A DNA stretch of 9,591 nucleotides from UBA3537 sp965657165. GTDB lineage: Bacteria; Bacteroidota; Bacteroidia; Flavobacteriales; Flavobacteriaceae. Positions within the stretch are counted from its first letter, which is position 1, and each line of letters starts with the position of its first letter. The stretch covers positions 1 through 9,591 of the forward strand of contig CBFHNG010000055.1 in NCBI GenBank assembly GCA_965657165.1, written 5' to 3'. Position numbers and translations under genes: made by a program. Positions 1 to 6,127 of this stretch are shown piece after piece. Below the pieces are notes generated by a model, which saw only the letters and a list, made by a program, of their open reading frames with translations, searched no databases and was not told where the DNA came from.

Positions 1-807
1 AAACGCGATACTCCAAAAGGACTTTGGTACAAATCCCCGACTGGAAAAATCGTTGAAACCGAAGAATTAGAAAGAAACTTCTTTGTGAGTCCAGAAGATG
101 GATACCATGTACGCATTGGAAGTGCAGAATATTTCCAAATTTTGTTTGACGATAATAAATTCAAGGAACTAGATTCTAAGATAACCTCTAAAGACCCTCT
201 TAAATTTTCTGATAAAAAAACATACAGCGATCGCTTGAAAGCTGCTCAAGATAAAACCAAACTTAAGGACGCTGTACGAACAGCTGTTGGAAAATCAAAA
301 GGCAAAGACATAGTGATAGCCTGTATGGATTTTAGTTTTATTGGAGGATCAATGGGAAGCGTTGTTGGCGAAAAAATTGCACGTGCTGCCGACTATGCCC
401 TAAAGAAAAAACTACCTTTTATGATTATTTCAAAGTCTGGAGGGGCACGTATGATGGAAGCTGCATTGTCGTTAATGCAATTGGCAAAAACCTCAGCAAA
501 ATTGGCACAACTAGCCGATGCAAGTATTCCATATATATCGTTATGTACTGATCCAACGACAGGAGGAACAACCGCTTCTTTTGCCATGTTGGGTGATATT
601 AACATCAGTGAACCAGGAGCCCTTATTGGTTTTGCCGGACCACGTGTGGTTCGTGATACTACAGGAAAAGAACTTCCTGAAGGATTTCAAACTGCAGAAT
701 TTGTTTTAGAACATGGCTTTTTGGATTTTATTACACACCGTAATGCCCTCAAAGATAAAGTCAATCAATACATTGATTTGATTTTAAATCAGCCCTTAAG
801 AGCATAA
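1..807 (+). CDS. accD: Acetyl-CoA carboxylase carboxyltransferase subunit beta, 5' end outside window
   Basis: AccD is the beta half of the carboxyltransferase that moves the carboxyl group from carboxybiotin to acetyl-CoA, giving malonyl-CoA for fatty acid synthesis. It acts in the cytoplasm with AccA, which is not in this window. The frame is open from base 1 (KRDTPKGLWYK...), so the GTG at 85 is an internal valine and not the start. About 268 residues are visible, and I estimate 15-20 are missing. In window numbering, the crotonase-fold glycine motifs are GGSMG (115-119), SGGAR (146-150) and TTGGTT (186-191), followed by the conserved GPRVV. The N-terminal zinc ribbon of E. coli AccD is degenerate: the two CxxC pairs fall at SPTG (12-15) and SPED (30-33), with no cysteine in the region. 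No terminator hairpin is visible after the stop, so transcription may run on into rpsO. Identification is secure. Confidence 0.96.
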   Translation, partial: KRDTPKGLWYKSPTGKIVETEELERNFFVSPEDGYHVRIGSAEYFQILFDDNKFKELDSKITSKDPLKFSDKKTYSDRLKAAQDKTKLKDAVRTAVGKSKGKDIVIACMDFSFIGGSMGSVVGEKIARAADYALKKKLPFMIISKSGGARMMEAALSLMQLAKTSAKLAQLADASIPYISLCTDPTTGGTTASFAMLGDINISEPGALIGFAGPRVVRDTTGKELPEGFQTAEFVLEHGFLDFITHRNALKDKVNQYIDLILNQPLRA

Positions 808-843
808 TTTTTATAAAATCATCCTTTTATTAATCAATTTTCT

Positions 844-851
844 TATATTTG
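844..851 (+). promoter_or_regulatory. Bacteroidota-type -7 promoter element for rpsO
   Basis: TATATTTG matches the TAnnTTTG -7 consensus of the Bacteroidota primary sigma factor exactly. It lies 57 bp before the rpsO start codon. No clear TTG -33 element is present 19-23 bp upstream; that stretch is T-rich. Transcription would begin at about 856-858, giving a leader of roughly 50 nt. Confidence 0.6.
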
Positions 852-856
852 CCGCT

Positions 857-877
857 TGATTATGAACGTCATAATTA
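857..877 (+). promoter_or_regulatory. Short hairpin at the predicted 5' end of the rpsO mRNA
   Basis: TGATTATG (857-864) pairs with CATAATTA (870-877) around the loop AACGT. This is eight pairs, one of them G-U. It falls almost exactly where transcription from the TATATTTG element should start, so it could form a 5'-terminal stem. S15 represses its own mRNA through leader structures in several bacteria, so a regulatory or mRNA-stabilising role is possible. The stem is AT-rich and weak, and could be chance. Confidence 0.3.
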
Positions 878-908
878 TTGCATAAAAATTATTTAAACAA
901 ATATTGGA

Positions 909-1178
909 ATGTACTTAACAAAAGAAATTAAAGAGGAAATCTTTACAAAACACGGAAAAGATGCCAAAGATACCGGTTCTGCCGAAGGTCAAATTGCATT
1001 ATTTACACACCGAATCAATCACTTAACAGAACACCTAAAGCAAAATCGAAAAGATTTTAATACAGAGCGTTCACTAGTAAAACTAGTAGGAAAACGTCGT
1101 TCTCTTTTGGATTATTTAATGAAAAAAGATATTCTTAGATACCGTGCTATTGTAAAGGAGCTAGGATTAAGAAAATAA
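909..1178 (+). CDS. rpsO: 30S ribosomal protein S15
   Basis: S15 (uS15) is a primary-binding protein of the small subunit. It binds the helix 20/21/22 junction of 16S rRNA and starts assembly of the platform. At 89 residues it has the standard length. The TGSAEGQIALFT segment (22-33), RINHLTEHL (35-43) and the C-terminal LLDYLMKKD...RYRAIVKELGLRK are all characteristic. The rRNA-binding loop after KD reads FNTERSL (50-56), where E. coli has HHSRRGL; this looks like a lineage variant. The ATG at 909 gives the normal N-terminus. No Shine-Dalgarno sequence is present: the GGA just before the ATG has no spacing. A terminator separates rpsO from pnp, unlike the rpsO-pnp operon of E. coli. Confidence 0.98.
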   Translation: MYLTKEIKEEIFTKHGKDAKDTGSAEGQIALFTHRINHLTEHLKQNRKDFNTERSLVKLVGKRRSLLDYLMKKDILRYRAIVKELGLRK

Positions 1179-1184
1179 ATATTC

Positions 1185-1210
1185 AAAAAGAGGCTGTATG
1201 CCTCTTTTTT
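1185..1210 (+). terminator. Intrinsic terminator after rpsO
   Basis: AAAAAGAGGC (1185-1194) pairs perfectly with GCCTCTTTTT (1200-1209) around the 5-nt loop TGTAT, and the stem runs into a T tract. It lies 7 bp after the rpsO stop. The A-rich left arm also makes the reverse strand U-rich after the stem, but no gene on that strand needs it. Confidence 0.92.
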
Positions 1211-1220
1211 GTTTTATGTG

Positions 1221-1228
1221 TATCTTTA
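1221..1228 (+). promoter_or_regulatory. Weak candidate -7 element for pnp
   Basis: TATCTTTA matches TAnnTTTG at all fixed positions except the last. It sits between the rpsO terminator and the pnp leader stem-loop, where a pnp promoter is expected. No TTG is found at -33; that position lies inside the terminator hairpin. If used, transcription would start at about 1233-1236 and the leader of about 90 nt would include the whole 1252-1314 structure. Confidence 0.3.
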
Positions 1229-1251
1229 TTTTACACAAATTATAGAAGAAG

Positions 1252-1314
1252 CTAATTAAAGTTTTTCATTGGTCACAACCACACAACAACAACACAACAC
1301 CAATGTTTAATTAG
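1252..1314 (+). promoter_or_regulatory. pnp leader stem-loop with A/C-only loop
   Basis: Two inverted repeats are nested. CTAATTAAA (1252-1260) pairs with TTTAATTAG (1306-1314), nine pairs. CATTGGT (1267-1273) pairs with ACCAATG (1299-1305), seven pairs. The right-hand arms are directly adjacent, while the left-hand arms are separated by the 6-nt bulge GTTTTT. The loop (1274-1298) is 25 nt of A and C only, so it should stay unpaired. No T tract follows, so this is not a terminator. It ends 11 nt before the pnp ATG. E. coli pnp is autoregulated through a leader stem-loop processed by RNase III and PNPase. A comparable role here is inference; the fold itself is read directly. Confidence 0.6.
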
Positions 1315-1325
1315 AATTAAAAAAT

Positions 1326-3533
1326 ATGATTCCAAAAGTTTTTAGAGAGGTCATAGACCTTGGAGATGGAAGAGAAATTTCTATCGAAACCGGAAAATTG
1401 GCCAAACAAGCCCATGGTTCTGTTGTAGTACAGTCCGGAAAATGTATGTTGCTTTGTACAGTAGTTTCAAATTACAAACAAGCTGATGTTGATTTTCTAC
1501 CCTTAACGGTAGATTATCGCGAAAAATTTGCTGCCGCTGGTCGTTATCCAGGTGGTTTTTTTAAGCGTGAAGCACGACCAAGTGATGGAGAAATCCTAAC
1601 AATGCGTTTAGTAGACCGCGTACTACGTCCATTATTTCCAAAAGATTATCACTCAGAAACACAAGTGATGATTCAATTAATGTCTCATGACGAAGATGTT
1701 ATGCCTGATGCTATGGCAGGATTGGCCGCCTCGGCAGCTATCCAATTGTCAGATTTTCCGTTTGAATGTGCTATTTCTGAAGTAAGAGTTGCACGTGTTA
1801 ATGGTGAATTTGTCATCAACCCAACAAGAGCACAACTTGCAGAATCTGACATCGATATGATGATTGGGGCTTCTGCAGACTCAGTAATGATGGTTGAAGG
1901 TGAAATGGATGAAATTTCTGAAGAAGAAATGACTGAAGCCATTAAATTTGCACATGAAGCCATTAAAGTACAATGCGCTGCTCAAGAACGACTGGCTGAA
2001 GCTTTCGGCAAAAAAGAAGTTCGTGAATACGAGCCAGAAAGAGAAGATGCTGAACTTGAAAGCAAGATTCATGACATGGCATACGATAAAGTCTATGCCA
2101 TTGCCAAAGCAGGTTCTGCAAAACACGAAAGAAGTACAGCATTTGGAGAAATTAAAGAAGAAATTACCGCTTCATTTTCTGAAGAAGAACAAGAAGATTA
2201 TGGAAGTTTAATTTCAAAATACTTTTACAAAGCTGAAAAAGCAGCTGTAAGAGATTTAACTCTAAACGAAGGTTTACGCTTAGATGGACGAAAAACAAAT
2301 GAAATCAGACCAATATGGTGTGAAGTAGATTATTTACCATCAACTCATGGGTCGTCTATTTTTACAAGAGGAGAAACTCAAGCACTAGCCACAGTAACTC
2401 TTGGAACTTCTCGTGATGCCAATCAAATTGATATGCCGTCTCACGAAGGAGAAGAGCGTTTTTATTTACACTACAACTTCCCTCCTTTTTCAACTGGGGA
2501 AGCACGACCGATTCGCGGAACATCAAGAAGAGAAATTGGACATGGAAACTTGGCACAACGCGCACTAAAAGGTATGGTGCCTGAAGATTGCCCATATACA
2601 GTACGTGTAGTTAGTGAAGTTTTGGAAAGTAATGGATCGTCTTCTATGGCGACTGTTTGTTCTGGAACAATGGCGCTTATGGATGCCGGTGTTCAACTAA
2701 AAAAACCTGTTTCAGGTATCGCAATGGGGTTAATTTCTGACGCAGACTCTGGAAAGTACGCTGTTTTATCGGATATCTTAGGTGATGAAGATCACCTCGG
2801 AGATATGGATTTCAAAGTTACAGGTACTGCAGATGGAATTACAGCTTGCCAAATGGATATTAAAGTAAAAGGACTTTCTTATGAAATTTTAGTCAATGCA
2901 CTAAAACAAGCTCGTGATGGACGTCTCCATATCCTTGAAAAGTTAACCGATACAATTTCTGCACCAGCTGAAGACGTTAAAGCTCATGCACCAAAAATGG
3001 TGACTCGTGTTATTCCAAATGAATACATAGGGGCACTTATTGGACCTGGCGGAAAAGTCATTCAAGAACTTCAAAAAGAAACAGGAACTACTATTGTTAT
3101 CAATGAGGATCCTGTTACCGAAGAAGGTATTGTTGAAATTCTTGGCACCGACCAAGACGGCATCGATGCTGTTTTAGCAAAAATTGACGCACTCTTGTTC
3201 AAGCCAGAAGTTGGCAGTATTTATGAAGTTAAAGTCATCAAAATGCTTGATTTTGGAGCTGTAGTAGAATATACTGAAGCCCCTGGTAATGAAGTATTAC
3301 TTCATGTCAGTGAATTGGCTTGGGAACGTACAGAAAATGTATCTGACGTTGTGAATATGGGAGATATTTTTGATGTCAAATACTTTGGAGTAGATTCAAG
3401 AACACGCAAAGAAAAAGTTTCACGTAAAGCCATCTTACCAAAACCTGAAGGGTTTGTTGAACGTCCCCCTAGAGACAGAAAACACAACAACAAAGGTCGC
3501 GATAATCGTAGAAATGACAGAAGAAGAGATTAG
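1326..3533 (+). CDS. pnp: Polyribonucleotide nucleotidyltransferase (PNPase)
   Basis: PNPase degrades RNA 3' to 5' using phosphate and releases nucleoside diphosphates; it can also add tails in reverse. It works as a trimer in the cytoplasm. The 735 residues show the full family layout. The first RNase PH domain carries the FFKR loop (78-81). A helical linker follows, then the second RNase PH domain with STGEARPIRG (389-398), the phosphate-binding serines S438-S440, and the catalytic D489, D495 and K497 in GDEDHLGDMDFK. The KH domain has GPGG (573-576), and an S1 domain runs from about 628 to 700. The last 30 or so residues form an Arg/Asn/Asp-rich basic tail, plausibly a disordered RNA- or partner-binding segment. 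The ATG at 1326 gives the expected MIPKVFRE start. It has its own leader structure upstream and a strong terminator downstream, so it looks monocistronic. Confidence 0.98.
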   Translation: MIPKVFREVIDLGDGREISIETGKLAKQAHGSVVVQSGKCMLLCTVVSNYKQADVDFLPLTVDYREKFAAAGRYPGGFFKREARPSDGEILTMRLVDRVLRPLFPKDYHSETQVMIQLMSHDEDVMPDAMAGLAASAAIQLSDFPFECAISEVRVARVNGEFVINPTRAQLAESDIDMMIGASADSVMMVEGEMDEISEEEMTEAIKFAHEAIKVQCAAQERLAEAFGKKEVREYEPEREDAELESKIHDMAYDKVYAIAKAGSAKHERSTAFGEIKEEITASFSEEEQEDYGSLISKYFYKAEKAAVRDLTLNEGLRLDGRKTNEIRPIWCEVDYLPSTHGSSIFTRGETQALATVTLGTSRDANQIDMPSHEGEERFYLHYNFPPFSTGEARPIRGTSRREIGHGNLAQRALKGMVPEDCPYTVRVVSEVLESNGSSSMATVCSGTMALMDAGVQLKKPVSGIAMGLISDADSGKYAVLSDILGDEDHLGDMDFKVTGTADGITACQMDIKVKGLSYEILVNALKQARDGRLHILEKLTDTISAPAEDVKAHAPKMVTRVIPNEYIGALIGPGGKVIQELQKETGTTIVINEDPVTEEGIVEILGTDQDGIDAVLAKIDALLFKPEVGSIYEVKVIKMLDFGAVVEYTEAPGNEVLLHVSELAWERTENVSDVVNMGDIFDVKYFGVDSRTRKEKVSRKAILPKPEGFVERPPRDRKHNNKGRDNRRNDRRRD

Positions 3534-3557
3534 TAAAAAAACTAATCATTTTAATAT

Positions 3558-3593
3558 AAAAAAGCCGTTTTAAAAAATAAAACGGCTTTTTTT
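3558..3593 (+). terminator. Intrinsic terminator after pnp
   Basis: A perfect 15-bp stem: AAAAAAGCCGTTTTA (3558-3572) pairs with TAAAACGGCTTTTTT (3578-3592) around an AAAAA loop, and the T run continues to 3593. It starts 25 bp after the pnp stop. The symmetry would let it work on either strand, but both flanking genes are on the + strand. Confidence 0.95.
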
Positions 3594-3660
3594 GTAACAT
3601 TTTTTATTGTTTACACGTATAACATAATGAAGCCAAATAATTTTTAAAAAAATCGCAAGC

Positions 3661-4524
3661 ATGAGACAACTCAAAATTACAAAACAAGTTACCAACAGAG
3701 AAACTGCATCGTTGGACAAGTACCTACAAGAAATTGGTAAGGTTGATTTAATTACTGCCGATGAAGAAGTAGAATTGGCACAACGCATCAAAGCTGGTGA
3801 TCAAATCGCTTTAGAAAAACTAACCAAAGCCAATCTTCGTTTTGTTGTTTCTGTTGCTAAACAATATCAAAATCAAGGACTTACACTTCCAGATTTAATT
3901 AATGAAGGAAATTTAGGACTGATTAAAGCCGCTCAACGTTTTGATGAAACTCGTGGTTTTAAGTTTATTTCTTATGCTGTTTGGTGGATTCGTCAGTCCA
4001 TTTTACAAGCGCTTGCAGAGCAATCTCGTATTGTTCGTTTACCATTAAACAAAATTGGTTCTATCAATAAAATAAATAAAACCTACGCCTTTCTAGAGCA
4101 ATCGCACGAGCGCCCACCAAGTGCCGAAGAAATTGCAAAAGAATTGGATATGACCATAAATGATGTTAAAGAATCTATGAAAAATTCTGGACGTCATGTT
4201 TCAATGGATGCACCATTGGTAGAAGGAGAAGATTCAAATCTATATGATGTTTTGCGTTCTGGAGAATCTCCAAACCCAGACAAAGAGCTTTTGCATGAAT
4301 CTTTAAGAACAGAAATTGAACGTGCATTGGAAACCCTTACTCCAAGAGAAGCCGATGTTATTCGTCTGTATTTTGGACTTGGGAACCAACACCCAATGAC
4401 TTTAGAAGAAATTGGTGAAACTTTTGACCTTACAAGAGAACGTGTACGTCAAATCAAAGAAAAAGCAATTCGAAGATTGAAACACACTTCAAGAAGTAAA
4501 ATTTTAAAAACCTATTTAGGTTAA
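3661..4524 (+). CDS. rpoD: Primary RNA polymerase sigma factor, Bacteroidota short form
   Basis: This is the housekeeping sigma-70 factor that directs RNA polymerase to most promoters. At 287 residues it lacks region 1.1 and the non-conserved insert of E. coli RpoD (613 residues), as is known for the Bacteroidota primary sigma. Region 1.2 begins at SLDKYLQEIG (17-26). Region 2 has NLRFVVSVAKQY (58-69), DLINEGNLGLIKA (78-90) and the -10 recognition helix ISYAVWWIRQSI (103-114). Region 3 covers about 125-205. Region 4.2 holds the helix-turn-helix TLEEIG...TRERVRQIKEKAI (247-270). Positions equivalent to E. coli T429, T432 and T440 are S104, V107 and L115. Q437 is kept as Q112, and E585 and R588 are kept as E260 and R263. 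The ATG at 3661 is the only start that keeps the usual MRQLKI N-terminus. I see no convincing promoter match in the 67 bp between the pnp terminator and this gene. Confidence 0.97.
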   Translation: MRQLKITKQVTNRETASLDKYLQEIGKVDLITADEEVELAQRIKAGDQIALEKLTKANLRFVVSVAKQYQNQGLTLPDLINEGNLGLIKAAQRFDETRGFKFISYAVWWIRQSILQALAEQSRIVRLPLNKIGSINKINKTYAFLEQSHERPPSAEEIAKELDMTINDVKESMKNSGRHVSMDAPLVEGEDSNLYDVLRSGESPNPDKELLHESLRTEIERALETLTPREADVIRLYFGLGNQHPMTLEEIGETFDLTRERVRQIKEKAIRRLKHTSRSKILKTYLG

Positions 4525-4530
4525 AAAACA

Positions 4531-4563
4531 AAACCCTTGCTTGTTGGCAGGGGTTTATTTTTT
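4531..4563 (+). terminator. Intrinsic terminator after rpoD
   Basis: AAACCCTTGC (4531-4540) pairs with GCAGGGGTTT (4547-4556) around the 6-nt loop TTGTTG. This is ten pairs, one of them a T-G wobble. It is followed by a T-rich run with one A, and starts 6 bp after the rpoD stop. It overlaps the candidate -33 element of the rpe promoter. Confidence 0.88.
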
Positions 4564-4575
4564 ATACTATTTTTG
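4544..4575 (+). promoter_or_regulatory. Bacteroidota-type promoter for rpe
   Basis: TATTTTTG (4568-4575) matches TAnnTTTG exactly. A TTG at 4544-4546 lies 21 bp upstream, close to the -33/-7 spacing of this phylum. Transcription would start near 4580-4583, leaving a leader of only about 10 nt before the rpe ATG. The -33 element lies inside the loop and stem of the rpoD terminator, so the two signals share DNA. Confidence 0.6.
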
Positions 4576-4590
4576 TATTAAACTAAATAT

Positions 4591-5250
4591 ATGAGTTCTT
4601 CGCTAATTGCACCCTCAATTCTTGCTGCCGATTTTGCAAATCTCCAACGTGATATAGAAATGGTAAATACCAGTCAAGCAGATTGGTTTCATATTGATAT
4701 CATGGACGGTGTATTTGTTCCTAATATTTCTTTTGGAATGCCAGTTTTAAAGGCAATAACAAAACATGCAAAAAAAACAGTTGATGTTCATTTAATGATT
4801 GTAGACCCCGATCGTTATATCAAAATATTTGCAGAGCTTGGAAGTGATATTCTCACCGTACATTACGAAGCTTGTACGCACTTACACCGCACACTACAAG
4901 CCATAAAAAATGAAGGAATGAAGGCAGGTGTCGCGCTCAATCCTCACACAAACATCAATGTTTTAGAAGATACTATTCAAGATATTGATTTGGTCTGTAT
5001 TATGAGTGTGAATCCAGGTTTTGGAGGTCAAAGCTTTATTGAAAATACTTACGAAAAAGTGAAGCAACTCAAAGCACTAATAACTTCTAAAGGTGCTTCT
5101 ACAAAAATTGAAATTGATGGTGGTGTGACTTCTACAAATGCAAAAGCATTGAAAGATGCTGGAGCTGATGTGTTGGTAGCGGGTAGCTTTGTGTTTAGAA
5201 GTGAAAATCCATCAAAAACAATAGAGGAATTAAAACATATAACTGCTTAA
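4591..5250 (+). CDS. rpe: Ribulose-phosphate 3-epimerase
   Basis: Rpe interconverts D-ribulose 5-phosphate and D-xylulose 5-phosphate in the non-oxidative pentose phosphate pathway, in the cytoplasm. The 219-residue length is normal for this TIM-barrel enzyme. The family signature APSILAADFANL is at 7-18. The metal ligands and acid-base residues are present: H34 and D36 in HIDIMDG, H67 in VDVHLMI, and D176 in EIDGGV. The phosphate-binding segments are MSVNPGFGGQSF (about 138-149) and VAGSFVF near the C-terminus. It follows rpoD after a terminator and has its own promoter-like element, with a very short leader. Its stop codon is only 3 bp from the stop of the oppositely oriented rmlA, with no dedicated terminator between them. 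Confidence 0.97.
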   Translation: MSSSLIAPSILAADFANLQRDIEMVNTSQADWFHIDIMDGVFVPNISFGMPVLKAITKHAKKTVDVHLMIVDPDRYIKIFAELGSDILTVHYEACTHLHRTLQAIKNEGMKAGVALNPHTNINVLEDTIQDIDLVCIMSVNPGFGGQSFIENTYEKVKQLKALITSKGASTKIEIDGGVTSTNAKALKDAGADVLVAGSFVFRSENPSKTIEELKHITA

Positions 5251-5253
5251 TTC

Positions 5254-6123
5254 TTAACCGATAACCTCTTTCAAATAAGCATAATAATCTCCTTTGAGAT
5301 TAGCTATACGTTTTGCTAGTTCAGTTTTGGAAATCCAACCCATTTGTAGAGCAATTTCTTCCGGACAAGCTACTTTTTGACCTGTACGTTTTTCAATTGC
5401 TTTTACAAATTCTGTTGCTTCCGAAAGTGCCTCGTGAGTTCCAGTATCAAGCCATGCGAAACCCCGTCTTAGGACTTCCATTTTTAATTGACTCTGCTGT
5501 AAATAATTAACATTTACAGATGTAATTTCAAGCTCTCCACGATCTGAAGGTTTTATTGTCTTTGCAATTTTGACTACAGAATTGGGATAAAAATACAGCC
5601 CAACAACGGCATAATTTGATTTTGGAGTTTTTGGTTTTTCTTCAATACTTATAACTTTTTGATCTGAATCAAATTCTGCAACTCCATAGCGCTCTGGATC
5701 TTTGACATAACTTCCAAAAACAACTGCTTTCTGAAACTTCTCTACGGTTTGAACAGCAGAAATTAAAAGCTGTTCTAAACCTACACCATAAAAAATATTA
5801 TCACCCAAGACCATACAAACATCATCATCGCCTATAAAGGATTCTCCAATAATAAATGCTTGAGCTAAACCATCTGGTGAGGGTTGTTCCTCATACGATA
5901 ATTGTAATCCAAAATTGGAGCCATCGCCTAAAAGGCGTTCAAAATTTGGCAAATCATGTGGTGTAGAAATAATCAAAATTTCTCGAATTCCAGCATGCAT
6001 TAAAACAGATAATGGGTAATATATCATGGGTTTATCATATACAGGAAGCATTTGCTTACTGACACTCAAAGTAAGAGGATGCAAACGTGTTCCTGAACCA
6101 CCTGCTAGTACAATTCCTTTCAT
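5254..6123 (-). CDS. rfbA: Glucose-1-phosphate thymidylyltransferase
   Basis: RmlA (RfbA) joins dTTP and glucose 1-phosphate to give dTDP-glucose and pyrophosphate, the first step of dTDP-deoxysugar synthesis. The 289-residue length is standard. The nucleotidyltransferase signature GGSGTRLHP (8-16) is intact, followed by SKQMLPVYDKPMIYYPLS with K23. The nucleotide-binding EEQPSPDGLAQA (78-89), the Mg-binding D108 in LGDN and D226 in WLDTGT, and the sugar-binding EEKP (161-164) are also present. It is the last gene of the four-gene operon, 4 bp after the rmlB stop, with no Shine-Dalgarno sequence. It ends 3 bp from the convergent rpe stop. A close alternative is a thymidylyltransferase feeding a sugar other than rhamnose; the reaction would be the same. 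Confidence 0.96.
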   Translation of the reverse strand: MKGIVLAGGSGTRLHPLTLSVSKQMLPVYDKPMIYYPLSVLMHAGIREILIISTPHDLPNFERLLGDGSNFGLQLSYEEQPSPDGLAQAFIIGESFIGDDDVCMVLGDNIFYGVGLEQLLISAVQTVEKFQKAVVFGSYVKDPERYGVAEFDSDQKVISIEEKPKTPKSNYAVVGLYFYPNSVVKIAKTIKPSDRGELEITSVNVNYLQQSQLKMEVLRRGFAWLDTGTHEALSEATEFVKAIEKRTGQKVACPEEIALQMGWISKTELAKRIANLKGDYYAYLKEVIG

Positions 6124-6127
6124 TTAT

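Noticed and set aside
85..807. GTG at 85 as the start of accD
   Set aside because: The same frame is open to base 1 and its translation continues the conserved AccD N-terminal region, so the gene starts before the window.
1948..2211. Alternative-frame open frames inside pnp on both strands
   Set aside because: They lie entirely within a well-conserved PNPase reading frame and show no recognisable domain; they are by-products of the coding sequence.
3465..3533. Arg/Asn/Asp-rich end of pnp as a repeat or frameshift artefact
   Set aside because: Basic low-complexity tails after the S1 domain are common in PNPases, the frame stays open, and a terminator follows at a normal distance.
3605..3625. 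TTG plus TATAAC before rpoD as an E. coli-like promoter
   Set aside because: The spacing is far too short, and it does not fit the TAnnTTTG element seen elsewhere in the window.
5285..5302. Inverted repeat TAATCTC/GAGATTA with a 4-nt loop just past the rpe stop, as a terminator
   Set aside because: It lies inside the last codons of rmlA (NLKGDYY), has no T tract on either strand and is only 7 bp, so coding constraint or chance explains it.
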